From positions 1-64,000 of the forward strand of contig CAIXJC010000027.1 of assembly GCA_903919715.1 (NCBI GenBank): a stretch of 64,000 bases of DNA, in the 5' to 3' direction. The notes under the pieces are model-generated. The model was given only the letters and a program-made list of their open reading frames with translations, had not been told where the DNA came from and ran no database searches. The position numbers and the translations under genes were made by a program. This stretch comes from an uncultured bacterium. Its GTDB lineage: Bacteria > Planctomycetota > Phycisphaerae > Phycisphaerales > SM1A02. Shown piece after piece: positions 7,968 to 15,220 of this stretch (its first letter is position 1; the number at the start of each line of letters is the position of its first letter).

Positions 7968-8028
7968 CGACTCAATCCTCAATCAATCCACGTTGGCGAT
8001 GTCGGTTGTGATGCAGGTTCAGGAATGA
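7968..8028. repeat. 61-bp direct repeat, copy B
   Basis: This is the partner of 6519-6579. It spans the last codons and stop of the hypothetical gene 7979-8770 and eleven bases of its 3' flank. The distance between corresponding positions of the two copies is 1449 bases. Confidence 0.85.
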
Positions 8029-8770
8029 GGGGAAGGAGTTGCGCAGGTTCGAATATGCGAACTGCTGCGGGGTCGCTGCGGTCATACTCCCTGTAGATGT
8101 AACTATTCGTACTTACAAGATGGTTTTGAAGAATCCATTGGCGCAAATCGTTGAGTGTTCCAATGAACCAGGAAAATGTCCTTTGCGTGTTTCGCGCCCA
8201 TTCGGCTTCGGATGGATCCGATGGAGCCGGCGGTGTTTTGTCGCACGCGATTTGCCACGCATATACCCGACCGTCATCGCGTGAAATCGATTCTCGTTTA
8301 TTCACGCTTTTAATCGCCGAAACAATGGGTTCACCCGCATCAATAATTTCCAGCGGCTCCAAATCAGTGGCCCCAATGGTTCCACTGGCGAATTTCCGTC
8401 GATCGAAACGAAATCCGCGAAATCCAGCAATTGCTGTTGGATATGAAACAACTCCGTTGCGATCGGGTTTGATCAACGCCACACGTTTGACTTTTCCATC
8501 AACAGCGCGCGGCGGCATCCATCCACGACCGTCTTGGGAATCTTCAAAGAGGGGAGTTTCGGCGACCACCCCAACAAAGTCGTTTGGAAGTTCTATGAGT
8601 AATGTCGTCGATGGCCAAAGAGGAATTTGATAGCGATCCTCTGCAAGTTTCTTGAACATCATTGGGAATGATCCAGTTCCCCATGTGCGTATCCACTGAG
8701 TCGAAGGTTGATCAACCGCAGATGGATCGTGGCAGAACATGCGCCATCGATGTGCATCCAGAAAATGCAA
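7979..8770 (-). CDS. Hypothetical protein, probably a frameshifted lipoprotein
   Basis: 263 codons with no family I recognise. The body is soluble-looking, with a hydrophobic strand near residues 52-63 (LWPSTTLLIELP) and a Pro-rich end (LLPLIPEPASQPTSPTWID). The only available start in this frame is a TTG at 8770; an in-frame TGA lies a few codons upstream. In another frame, a clear lipoprotein leader begins at 8834 and overlaps this start. The simplest reading is one lipoprotein gene (8834 to 7979) broken by a frameshift near 8715-8770, either a real mutation or a sequence error. The 3' end is duplicated at 6519-6579. Confidence 0.55.
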   Translation of the reverse strand: MHFLDAHRWRMFCHDPSAVDQPSTQWIRTWGTGSFPMMFKKLAEDRYQIPLWPSTTLLIELPNDFVGVVAETPLFEDSQDGRGWMPPRAVDGKVKRVALIKPDRNGVVSYPTAIAGFRGFRFDRRKFASGTIGATDLEPLEIIDAGEPIVSAIKSVNKRESISRDDGRVYAWQIACDKTPPAPSDPSEAEWARNTQRTFSWFIGTLNDLRQWILQNHLVSTNSYIYREYDRSDPAAVRIFEPAQLLPLIPEPASQPTSPTWID

Positions 8771-8834
8771 CGGCGCAGGCTGCGAATGCGGTCAAACTGA
8801 GGATGCTGCGTATCGAATGCATCAAGTGTTTCAT
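8712..8834 (-). other. Lipoprotein signal peptide in a different frame from the following ORF
   Basis: This is a 40-codon reading frame starting MKHLMHSIRSILSLTAFAAC, then AVAFSGC, a normal lipobox (FSGC) with Thr-Ser after it. It stops at 8712 after 13 more residues. It overlaps the start of the hypothetical ORF 7979-8770 in another frame. A free 40-aa lipopeptide is possible, but a frameshifted N-terminus of that ORF is more likely. Confidence 0.55.
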
Positions 8835-8841
8835 TGGTGAT

Positions 8842-8873
8842 AAAAAAACGGCCCCCGCACTGTGCGGAAGCCG
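8842..8873 (-). terminator. Rho-independent terminator of the 8915-9445 gene
   Basis: On the reverse strand ACGGC-TT-CCGCAC pairs with GTGCGG-GG-GCCGT, followed by seven T. It lies about 40 bases after the stop codon. Confidence 0.8.
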
Positions 8874-8914
8874 TTCAATTTATCAGTTGTATTTGCGGTT
8901 CACAGTCGTGCGAA

Positions 8915-9445
8915 TCAGTCGATCTTCTTCCAGTGATCTGTGAATGCTCCAGGCATGGTCGCAATCATTCCATCTTTTGTGAATGCCCCGCTTGGTTCGC
9001 CGTGGTTTGGGAACTTGAATTGAGGTCCGCCATCCTTCATCGTCACTGGTGATGCGCCATGCAGCGCAGTCGTGTCGTATGTCATTCCCTTGGCATCAAT
9101 ATTCGCCGCATAGAACATAGATTCTTCCGTATATTCCTTTTCGCTCAACGTGTACTTGGCGATGAGCGAAATTGAAGCGGGCTTACCGTCATTCGTCCAG
9201 CAGACATTCATATTTCGGTAATCATCCGAATACGTCATCATTCCAACGACAGCAGGCGAAGTGACTTTCTTGCCGTCAGCCATCATGCGATATTCAAGGA
9301 TGTACGTTCCTTCGATTTTGGGTCCGCCAGCGTTCGGTTTGGCAGCTCCAAGGCCCATGCCTACGAGCCCGATGCCAACAAGTGCGCAAGGAAGTGCGAG
9401 CGCGAGAGTCCAGACGATTCGTTTGGTGTTGTTGATGTTTGTCAT
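8915..9445 (-). CDS. Membrane-anchored or secreted lipocalin-like protein
   Basis: 176 aa from the ATG at 9445; the frame is open further upstream, but that part would overlap the divergent lipoprotein gene. Residues ~8-32 (RIVWTLALALPCALVGIGLV) are a signal peptide or membrane anchor. The rest follows the pattern of small lipocalin-like bacterial domains: KIEGTYILEYRMMADGKKV, then VVGMMTYSDDYRNMNVCWT, a second strand pair (ISLIAKYTLSEKEYTEESMF) and a C-terminal FKFPNHGEPSG. Function is unknown, and the lipocalin assignment rests on the G-T-Y start and the G-x-M-T-Y-S-D-D strand. The gene is divergent from the FGE-like gene with only 23 bases between the starts, so their promoters must overlap. 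Confidence 0.5.
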   Translation of the reverse strand: MTNINNTKRIVWTLALALPCALVGIGLVGMGLGAAKPNAGGPKIEGTYILEYRMMADGKKVTSPAVVGMMTYSDDYRNMNVCWTNDGKPASISLIAKYTLSEKEYTEESMFYAANIDAKGMTYDTTALHGASPVTMKDGGPQFKFPNHGEPSGAFTKDGMIATMPGAFTDHWKKID

Positions 9446-9468
9446 AGTCCGTACTGTATCGTTTGCAG

Positions 9469-10458
9469 ATGAACATCGCATGGTGGAAGAAGTGCCGGGT
9501 CGTTTTGCTGTTGGCAACGACAACAATATGCAGCTGCTCGAAAGATGATGGGGCGGCAAAAGTTGCGCCACCTATTTTGGTCGAGTCGGCGGCGCCCGCT
9601 GCGCCTGCCGCGCCAGTTTTAATTTCAACTCCAATTTCAACTCCAGCTGCGGCTCTGGCTCCAACTCTGACAGCGGCTCCATCTCCACTCGCATGGGCTG
9701 AAGTGATTGACTTACATCCTGATCCCACGATCGTCACGAATGCAGATTTGCTTGCGCGGATTACTGCAACGGGTTTGCCTTGGCGAGTTCGCGATAACAA
9801 AACGAAAATCGAGTTCTTGCTCGTTCCTCCTGGAACATTCATGATGGGATTGAGTCCAAGCGATGAAGAGGGGCAGAAATCCGAGAAGCCTGCGCATCAA
9901 GTGACAATCACGAAGGCTTTTTATCTCGGTCGCACAGAAGTCACGCAAGAACAGTGGGAGCGAATCGCGAATTCGAATCCGAGCGCAATTCTTGGTCCAT
10001 CGATACCAGTTCACCGAGTTCGCTTTCAAGATTTTGATGTACTCCTCGACAAGTTTGGTCTTCGATTGCCAACTGAAGCGGAGTGGGAATATGCATGCCG
10101 AGCAGGAGTGCGCGAGTCGCGTTATGGGGATCTCGATCGAATCGCTGCGTACGAAAAAAATGCAGCGCGCGGCCCACAAGTCGTCGGCCAGAGATTGCCG
10201 AACGCTCTTGGATTTCAAGACATGTTGGGCAATGTCATGGAGTGGTGTTCTGATTGGTATAGCGCGGACTATTACACGCAGTGTCAGGGCGGCGTCACGG
10301 ATCCAACTGGACCGCCGACTGGAACTGTTCGAGTTCAGCGTGGCGGATCGTGGGCGGGAATAAATAAATCATGTCGTGCGTCTTATCGCTTTGGGATTGC
10401 GCCTGATTATCGCGGCGAATTTTTCGGTGATGGAGTTCGATTAGCACGAACGCCGTAA
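9469..10458 (+). CDS. FGE/SUMF-family lipoprotein (formylglycine-generating-enzyme-like)
   Basis: 329 aa; a TTG two codons earlier is an alternative start. The N-terminus is a lipoprotein signal with a possible lipobox at TICSC. A Pro/Ala/Thr-rich linker follows (to ~residue 80), then a complete FGE-sulfatase fold: VPPGTFMMGLSPSDEEGQ, FYLGRTEVTQEQW, GLRLPTEAEWEYACRAG, LGNVMEWCSDWY and VQRGGSWAGINKSCRASYR. True formylglycine-generating enzymes bind copper with two cysteines in GGS-x-x-C-x4-C. Here the first is replaced by glycine and only the second remains, so oxidase activity is doubtful. No sulfatase gene is in the window. A divergent role as a surface or signalling lipoprotein is more likely, as for many planctomycete SUMF-domain proteins. 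Confidence 0.85.
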   Translation: MNIAWWKKCRVVLLLATTTICSCSKDDGAAKVAPPILVESAAPAAPAAPVLISTPISTPAAALAPTLTAAPSPLAWAEVIDLHPDPTIVTNADLLARITATGLPWRVRDNKTKIEFLLVPPGTFMMGLSPSDEEGQKSEKPAHQVTITKAFYLGRTEVTQEQWERIANSNPSAILGPSIPVHRVRFQDFDVLLDKFGLRLPTEAEWEYACRAGVRESRYGDLDRIAAYEKNAARGPQVVGQRLPNALGFQDMLGNVMEWCSDWYSADYYTQCQGGVTDPTGPPTGTVRVQRGGSWAGINKSCRASYRFGIAPDYRGEFFGDGVRLARTP

Positions 10459-10477
10459 AACTGAATGGAGTTTTACG
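10454..10477. terminator. Hairpin shared by two convergent genes, containing both stop codons
   Basis: CGTAAAACT-gaatgg-AGTTTTACG is a perfect 9-bp stem. The TAA of the FGE-like gene lies in the left arm and the TAA of the RCC1-like gene in the right arm. The A/T-rich arms could give a weak bidirectional terminator, though no separate long T-run follows. Confidence 0.5.
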
Positions 10478-12899
10478 GGCAAGGGCCCCAGCCCGCTAAG
10501 AGTGTGGCGAGGTCGTTTCCGTCGGTTATTCCGTCACCGTTGCAGTCGCCGACAGGCGTTCCCCATCCAGCAAGAATTGCAGTGAGATCAAGGCCGTCGC
10601 GAAAACCGTCGTTGTTCCAATCAGCGGTGCAAGAAATTGTTGGGGCACCCGCAATAACAATTGTGTGAAATCCACCCGCGGCTATTTGGCTAGCAGGACC
10701 GATATTGGACGGGACAGCGCACTGTTGTTGTTCGCAAGTGCCCCAACTGGAAAATTTCTCTTGTGTATTAATCGCGACCGTGTGTTCCTCGCCGGCAGCG
10801 ATGTCGTGGAAAAGCATTGGGCCGTTTGGAATTGCCCACGATCCGCCGATCGGCGATCCCCAAGATCGAATTGTGCCGTCGGATTTCAGCGCAACAGTGT
10901 GGTATGCGCCTGCTGCGATGCGAACGCATGATCCAACTTGCTGACAGTCGAGCGGCGTCGATGTTGGCGAGAGTTGCCCAAACAGATCATCCAGAATTCG
11001 CACGCTGAGTTTCGAGTAACCGAGGTCGGAAAGGTGAAACTGACTGCCGCTATTGCTGTACCACTGCCGTGTTGCCATCTCGTTGATCGATGTCAGTTTG
11101 GATAGATCAATGATGGTGAGGTTTGAAACTGTTTGGGGAAGGTCATTCGCATATGTTCGAAGCGCACCAAGCCCTCCGTCGATTTCAAAGATTGGGTGCG
11201 AGACCATTGCAACGAAAGTAATGTTGGCAGAGTTTTTTCCCAGCGCAGCCCACGCACTCTCCATTGCATTCTTGATACCGACGACGGCGCTCCCCCAAGA
11301 ATTTGGCGTGTTGAGATCCTGATTTACCCCGCCTTGGATGAGCACAATGATTCGTCCGCTTCCGCCTCCAGCAACTTGGCGGTCCGCAAGCTCCTTCAGG
11401 TATGTCATGCGAGACTCAAGCGGCATTCGTGTCACGTCTGCAGCGATTTGCGTCATCGTTGCACCACCGCGATATTCCAAGGGCTGCACTCCCCAACCAC
11501 GCCTTCGTTTGTAGACGCTCTGCAGGCCGAGCGCACAATTGCCTTGTATCCCGAACGCTTGTCCAAACCCAGTTCCGCAGCAGGTTGCATGCAGCGTCGA
11601 CATCGAGCGGTTTTCATCAGCGGGTAGCGTTAATTCATCAGCGACCCATCGGCGAGAAATACCAGCGACTGATCGCAGTGTTGGAGGGACGAGAACCTGC
11701 TGCGCGACATTCCGCCATCCTTGATAATAAGAACCGGGGCTGTTTGATTGCGGAAGTTCTGCGCGCAACATGCGATAGACAAGTTCACTCTTGATATCGA
11801 GTCCGCTGTTCGAATTGAGATAGACGCCCGAACCGAAATCCGCAAACCGATATTGTTGAAATGGGATCCATGCGAAGTCAAACGGTAACGCAGTTGGTTG
11901 CAAACCAATTTCATTTCCTGCGACACCGCTCGTCAATTGTGTGACCAATTCAGATGGCGCATTCGCGCGTCCGCTTTGATTGACAGCTGAGGTCGCTCCC
12001 GTGGTCGATCCATTTCCAGTGGGCATCGATACTTGCATCGTTGCGACACCGAAGGAAGCGCCGGGAGGGTTCACGGGAAGAAGTGGAGTCGCATATTGCG
12101 GGAATCCAAGTGTGCCAAGCGCTGTGGCAAGTCCATCAGTCCAACCGTGAATAACCGATGTCGATTCTCCAAATCCAGTATTGCTATCGCCGCAGAGAAG
12201 GAAGTCCACACTGTCGATTCCGTCTTGCGCTTCGCGCAGGAAACCAGTCGTTTTCTGTGCAGCGGTGACTGAACATTGGTCGCGCCCCCAACAGATCACG
12301 CTCCCCTGTGTGGTGAGTCCGACAGAGTGATAACCACCAGCTGCCACAGCGATGCACGATCCGACAGATGTTGGAATGGAAGTTTGGCCGAACTCGTTGC
12401 TTCCAAATGCGACAACTTCGCCGCTTGCTCGCAGGGCGAGTGAGTGCGCGGCACCACCTGAGATTTGCATGCACGGTCCAAGAGCAGGCGAGATTGTGCA
12501 CTGGCCGGAGTCGTTGCGGCCCCACGCCTTGACCGCGCCGTCCGATGCGATCGCGAGTGTGTGATACCAACCAGCAGCGATGAACGAAAATGGGAAACCG
12601 TTCGTTGGTGTCGTGCACTGTTGGTACTCATTGGATCCCCAACACTTGATGGAGCCATTGACTTCGAGTGCGACCGAGTGAAATTTTCCCGCGGCGACTT
12701 GAGTGCACGGCCCCAACGTTGGCGGGACGGAGCACTGACCTTCGGTCGTCCTTCCCCAGCACGCGACAACATCGTTTGATTGTGCCGAACAAGGAACGGC
12801 TCGTGCCGATGCGATGAAGACAACGCAAGATGTTCCCAGCGTTCGGACGATGCGAACGCAACGAGCTCTCCGTCGATTGATTTGATCGATCGATTTCAT
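10473..12899 (-). CDS. Secreted RCC1-like propeller interrupted by an SGNH-like domain, with dockerin-like tag
   Basis: 808 aa from the ATG at 12899. Signal peptide to about residue 40 (ends ARAVPCSAQ). Residues ~45-215 hold four RCC1-type blades, marked by AAGKFHSVAL, AAGWYHTLAI, SGGAAHSLAL and AAGGYHSVGL with WG strands between. Residues ~230-640 form a different domain of SGNH/GDSL character: FLLCGDSNTGFG (block I, nucleophile Ser ~239), IVLIQGGVNQDLN (block III) and SQFHLSDLGYSKLS (block V His ~622). The usual Asp three residues before that His is Ser. Three more RCC1 blades follow (AAGAYHTVAL, AAGEEHTVAI, AAGGFHTIVI), so the propeller count is 4+3=7. The last ~52 residues are a dockerin-like tag with two D-N-x-D-G loops. 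Function is unknown; a surface carbohydrate esterase is one possibility. Confidence 0.85.
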   Translation of the reverse strand: MKSIDQINRRRARCVRIVRTLGTSCVVFIASARAVPCSAQSNDVVACWGRTTEGQCSVPPTLGPCTQVAAGKFHSVALEVNGSIKCWGSNEYQQCTTPTNGFPFSFIAAGWYHTLAIASDGAVKAWGRNDSGQCTISPALGPCMQISGGAAHSLALRASGEVVAFGSNEFGQTSIPTSVGSCIAVAAGGYHSVGLTTQGSVICWGRDQCSVTAAQKTTGFLREAQDGIDSVDFLLCGDSNTGFGESTSVIHGWTDGLATALGTLGFPQYATPLLPVNPPGASFGVATMQVSMPTGNGSTTGATSAVNQSGRANAPSELVTQLTSGVAGNEIGLQPTALPFDFAWIPFQQYRFADFGSGVYLNSNSGLDIKSELVYRMLRAELPQSNSPGSYYQGWRNVAQQVLVPPTLRSVAGISRRWVADELTLPADENRSMSTLHATCCGTGFGQAFGIQGNCALGLQSVYKRRRGWGVQPLEYRGGATMTQIAADVTRMPLESRMTYLKELADRQVAGGGSGRIIVLIQGGVNQDLNTPNSWGSAVVGIKNAMESAWAALGKNSANITFVAMVSHPIFEIDGGLGALRTYANDLPQTVSNLTIIDLSKLTSINEMATRQWYSNSGSQFHLSDLGYSKLSVRILDDLFGQLSPTSTPLDCQQVGSCVRIAAGAYHTVALKSDGTIRSWGSPIGGSWAIPNGPMLFHDIAAGEEHTVAINTQEKFSSWGTCEQQQCAVPSNIGPASQIAAGGFHTIVIAGAPTISCTADWNNDGFRDGLDLTAILAGWGTPVGDCNGDGITDGNDLATLLAGWGPCP

Positions 12900-12946
12900 A
12901 CGCTGAAGAGAGTATTCACTGCTCGAGCGCGAATGCAAATTTCAGC

Positions 12947-12975
12947 AGAAAAACGGCAATAGAAAAGTGCCGTTT
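12947..12975 (-). terminator. Rho-independent terminator of the rhamnose/fucose operon
   Basis: On the reverse strand AAACGGCA and TGCCGTTT form an 8-bp stem with a 9-base loop, ending in a short T-run. It lies ~40 bases past the stop of the aldolase/dehydrogenase gene and just before the RCC1-like gene. Confidence 0.75.
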
Positions 12976-13015
12976 CATACAGGGAGTGCGTTTGAACGCA
13001 GCCGATTGGGGGCAA

Positions 13016-15220
13016 TTAGCGTAGGAATGCTTCGTGCAAACCGCCGTCGACGGGAATGATCTGCCCCGTCGTCTTGCTGAGGCGATTGGATACAAGAAGA
13101 AAGTATGCCTCCGCTTGATCAGCTGGCGTGATTGGCGCCTTGGTCAGCGTGCGCTGCGCATAGAAGTTGGAAAGTTTTTTGGTGAGCGAATCATCGGACT
13201 CGCTCGTGTCATAGGCGATCGAGTATTTCGCAAGTGATGCGATCACGCGGTCGCGAGGAAACATAGAAGAACCTTGCACGACGGTTGCAGGCGCAACAGC
13301 GTTGACTCTCACGAGCGGTGCAAGTTCCATCGCCAACTCTCGCACAAGGTGATTCGCCGCAGCCTTCGACGTGTCGTATGCAAGGGATCCCTTCTTTGCG
13401 ACAAGCGCATTTGCGCTCGTCGTCAGAACAAGATTGCCAGCAAGCCCTTGGTCTTTCCATGTGCTCGCCGCTTCATCTGCAACGAGATAGCTGCCTGTGA
13501 CATTCAGCGCAAAGGTGAACGCCCACTTGTCGTCTGGAATATGCCCTGTTGTATCGGGAGGAACAAAGACTCCTGCCGTGATGCAGATTGAATCAAATCC
13601 GCCATATGCGAGCGCAACTTGATCGAGCATGATCCGAATCGACGCACGATCGGTGATGTTGGCCGCGAGCCCGATTGCGGGACCGCACCCCGAGAGACCC
13701 GAACCAGCCACGCCGATACCAAGCCCATACTTGTCGGTGATTTCCTTCGCAGTCGCCTTTGCAGCTGCTTCATTCACATCGACGCAAACGATGTGCGCGC
13801 CTTCCTTGACCAAGCGATGCGCTGTTTCTTTCCCGATGCCAGAGCCTGCGCCGATGACGATGATGATTTGGCGGGCGAGTTCTTTTTCAGCTGGCATCCG
13901 CTGCAACTTTGCCTCTTCAAGCAGCCAATATTCGATGTCGAATGCTTCTTGCTGTGGGAGCGAGACATATTGGTCGATCGCTTCGGCGCCGCGCATGACT
14001 TCAACTGCGCAGTTATAGAATTCTGCTGTCACGCGTGATTCGGATTTGTCTTTGCCCCATGCAATCATTCCTAAGCCTGGAATAAGCACGACCGTCGGAT
14101 TTGGATCGCGCATCGCTGGAGAGTTTGGGCGCTTGCAGGCGTTGTAATACGCAGCATAATCCGTGCGGTATTTCTGGAGCGCTGCAGAAAGTTTCTTCCG
14201 CAGCATCGCACTGTCTTCGCTTTGCGGATCCCATGCGACATACATCGGCTTGATCTTCGTTCGCAGAAAGTGATCTGGACAAGATGTGCCGAGTTCTGCG
14301 AGACGATGCGAATCATGCGAGTTGATGAATCGCAGTATTGCGTGGTCGTCCTGAATCGTCGCCACGAAACGCTTGTTCTTGGAAATGTGCCCACGAAGCC
14401 ACGGCAAAATCGCAGCAAATGTGGATCGACGTTGCAGTTCGTCAAGGCTCTTGTGTTTCGCTCCGCCAAATGCCTTTGTATCGCCCCCCTTGGACTGATA
14501 CTTCGATTCGATAAAGAGTGATGCTGTTTCGATCATCGAGAGCGTTCGCTCATAACAAACCTTGTCGTCATCGTCCCACGAAATAAATCCGTGTTGCCCC
14601 ATCATGATCGCTTTCATGTGTGGCTGCTGCTTCGCAATTTCTTGCATTGCAAGTCCAAGTTCAAATCCAGGACGCATCCAAGGCATATACGCCATCGCTT
14701 CAGATCCGGCGGCGCCAAATATTTCCTTCGTCAGCGCCTGGCAATTCTTGGATGCCGCGATCGCAATGATCGCATTGGGATGCATGTGATCAACGTGTTT
14801 TCCTGGAAGAAAACTATGCAGGGGAGTATCGATCGACGTGGCGCGCGGATTGAGATTGAAGGTCGTGTGGTTGTACATCGCAACCATCTCATCTTCAGCG
14901 GGAGACTTCAGCCCTTTGTCGGCGCGTGCCGCATAGATGCGCTGAAGGCCGACGACTTTTTCTTGATAGAGGGACGCAAAGTTTTCGCGTGTGCTTGTTC
15001 GAAGATCGCCGCCAGAACCCTTGACCCAAAGAACTGCGGCATTCTCGCCAGTCAGAGGATCTTTCTGCGAAATCTTCGATGACGTATTTCCGCCACCAGT
15101 ATTAGTGATTCGCTGATCGGCGCCTAATTTATTCGATCGATACACGAGCCGTTCGGCTGCATCGAGTGCCGCGGCCTCCGCGTCGTTCCAGAGATGATGT
15201 ACGTGTTTGAATGAAGTCAT
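13016..15220 (-). CDS. Bifunctional rhamnulose-1-phosphate aldolase / lactaldehyde dehydrogenase (short-chain dehydrogenase)
   Basis: 734 aa. The N-terminal class II aldolase half (~1-430) has ITNTGGGNTSSKI, the zinc-binding HVDHMHPNA motif and MMGQHGFISWDDD. The C-terminal half (~455-734) is a classical SDR with the nucleotide motif IGAGSGIGKETA and catalytic YDTSKAA. This fusion splits L-rhamnulose (or fuculose) 1-phosphate into dihydroxyacetone phosphate and L-lactaldehyde and then oxidises the aldehyde. The chosen ATG at 15220 overlaps the kinase stop by 4 bases (ATGA) and has AAGAAGAG upstream; a longer reading would run into the kinase gene. It is the last gene of the operon and is followed by a terminator. 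Confidence 0.92.
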   Translation of the reverse strand: MTSFKHVHHLWNDAEAAALDAAERLVYRSNKLGADQRITNTGGGNTSSKISQKDPLTGENAAVLWVKGSGGDLRTSTRENFASLYQEKVVGLQRIYAARADKGLKSPAEDEMVAMYNHTTFNLNPRATSIDTPLHSFLPGKHVDHMHPNAIIAIAASKNCQALTKEIFGAAGSEAMAYMPWMRPGFELGLAMQEIAKQQPHMKAIMMGQHGFISWDDDDKVCYERTLSMIETASLFIESKYQSKGGDTKAFGGAKHKSLDELQRRSTFAAILPWLRGHISKNKRFVATIQDDHAILRFINSHDSHRLAELGTSCPDHFLRTKIKPMYVAWDPQSEDSAMLRKKLSAALQKYRTDYAAYYNACKRPNSPAMRDPNPTVVLIPGLGMIAWGKDKSESRVTAEFYNCAVEVMRGAEAIDQYVSLPQQEAFDIEYWLLEEAKLQRMPAEKELARQIIIVIGAGSGIGKETAHRLVKEGAHIVCVDVNEAAAKATAKEITDKYGLGIGVAGSGLSGCGPAIGLAANITDRASIRIMLDQVALAYGGFDSICITAGVFVPPDTTGHIPDDKWAFTFALNVTGSYLVADEAASTWKDQGLAGNLVLTTSANALVAKKGSLAYDTSKAAANHLVRELAMELAPLVRVNAVAPATVVQGSSMFPRDRVIASLAKYSIAYDTSESDDSLTKKLSNFYAQRTLTKAPITPADQAEAYFLLVSNRLSKTTGQIIPVDGGLHEAFLR

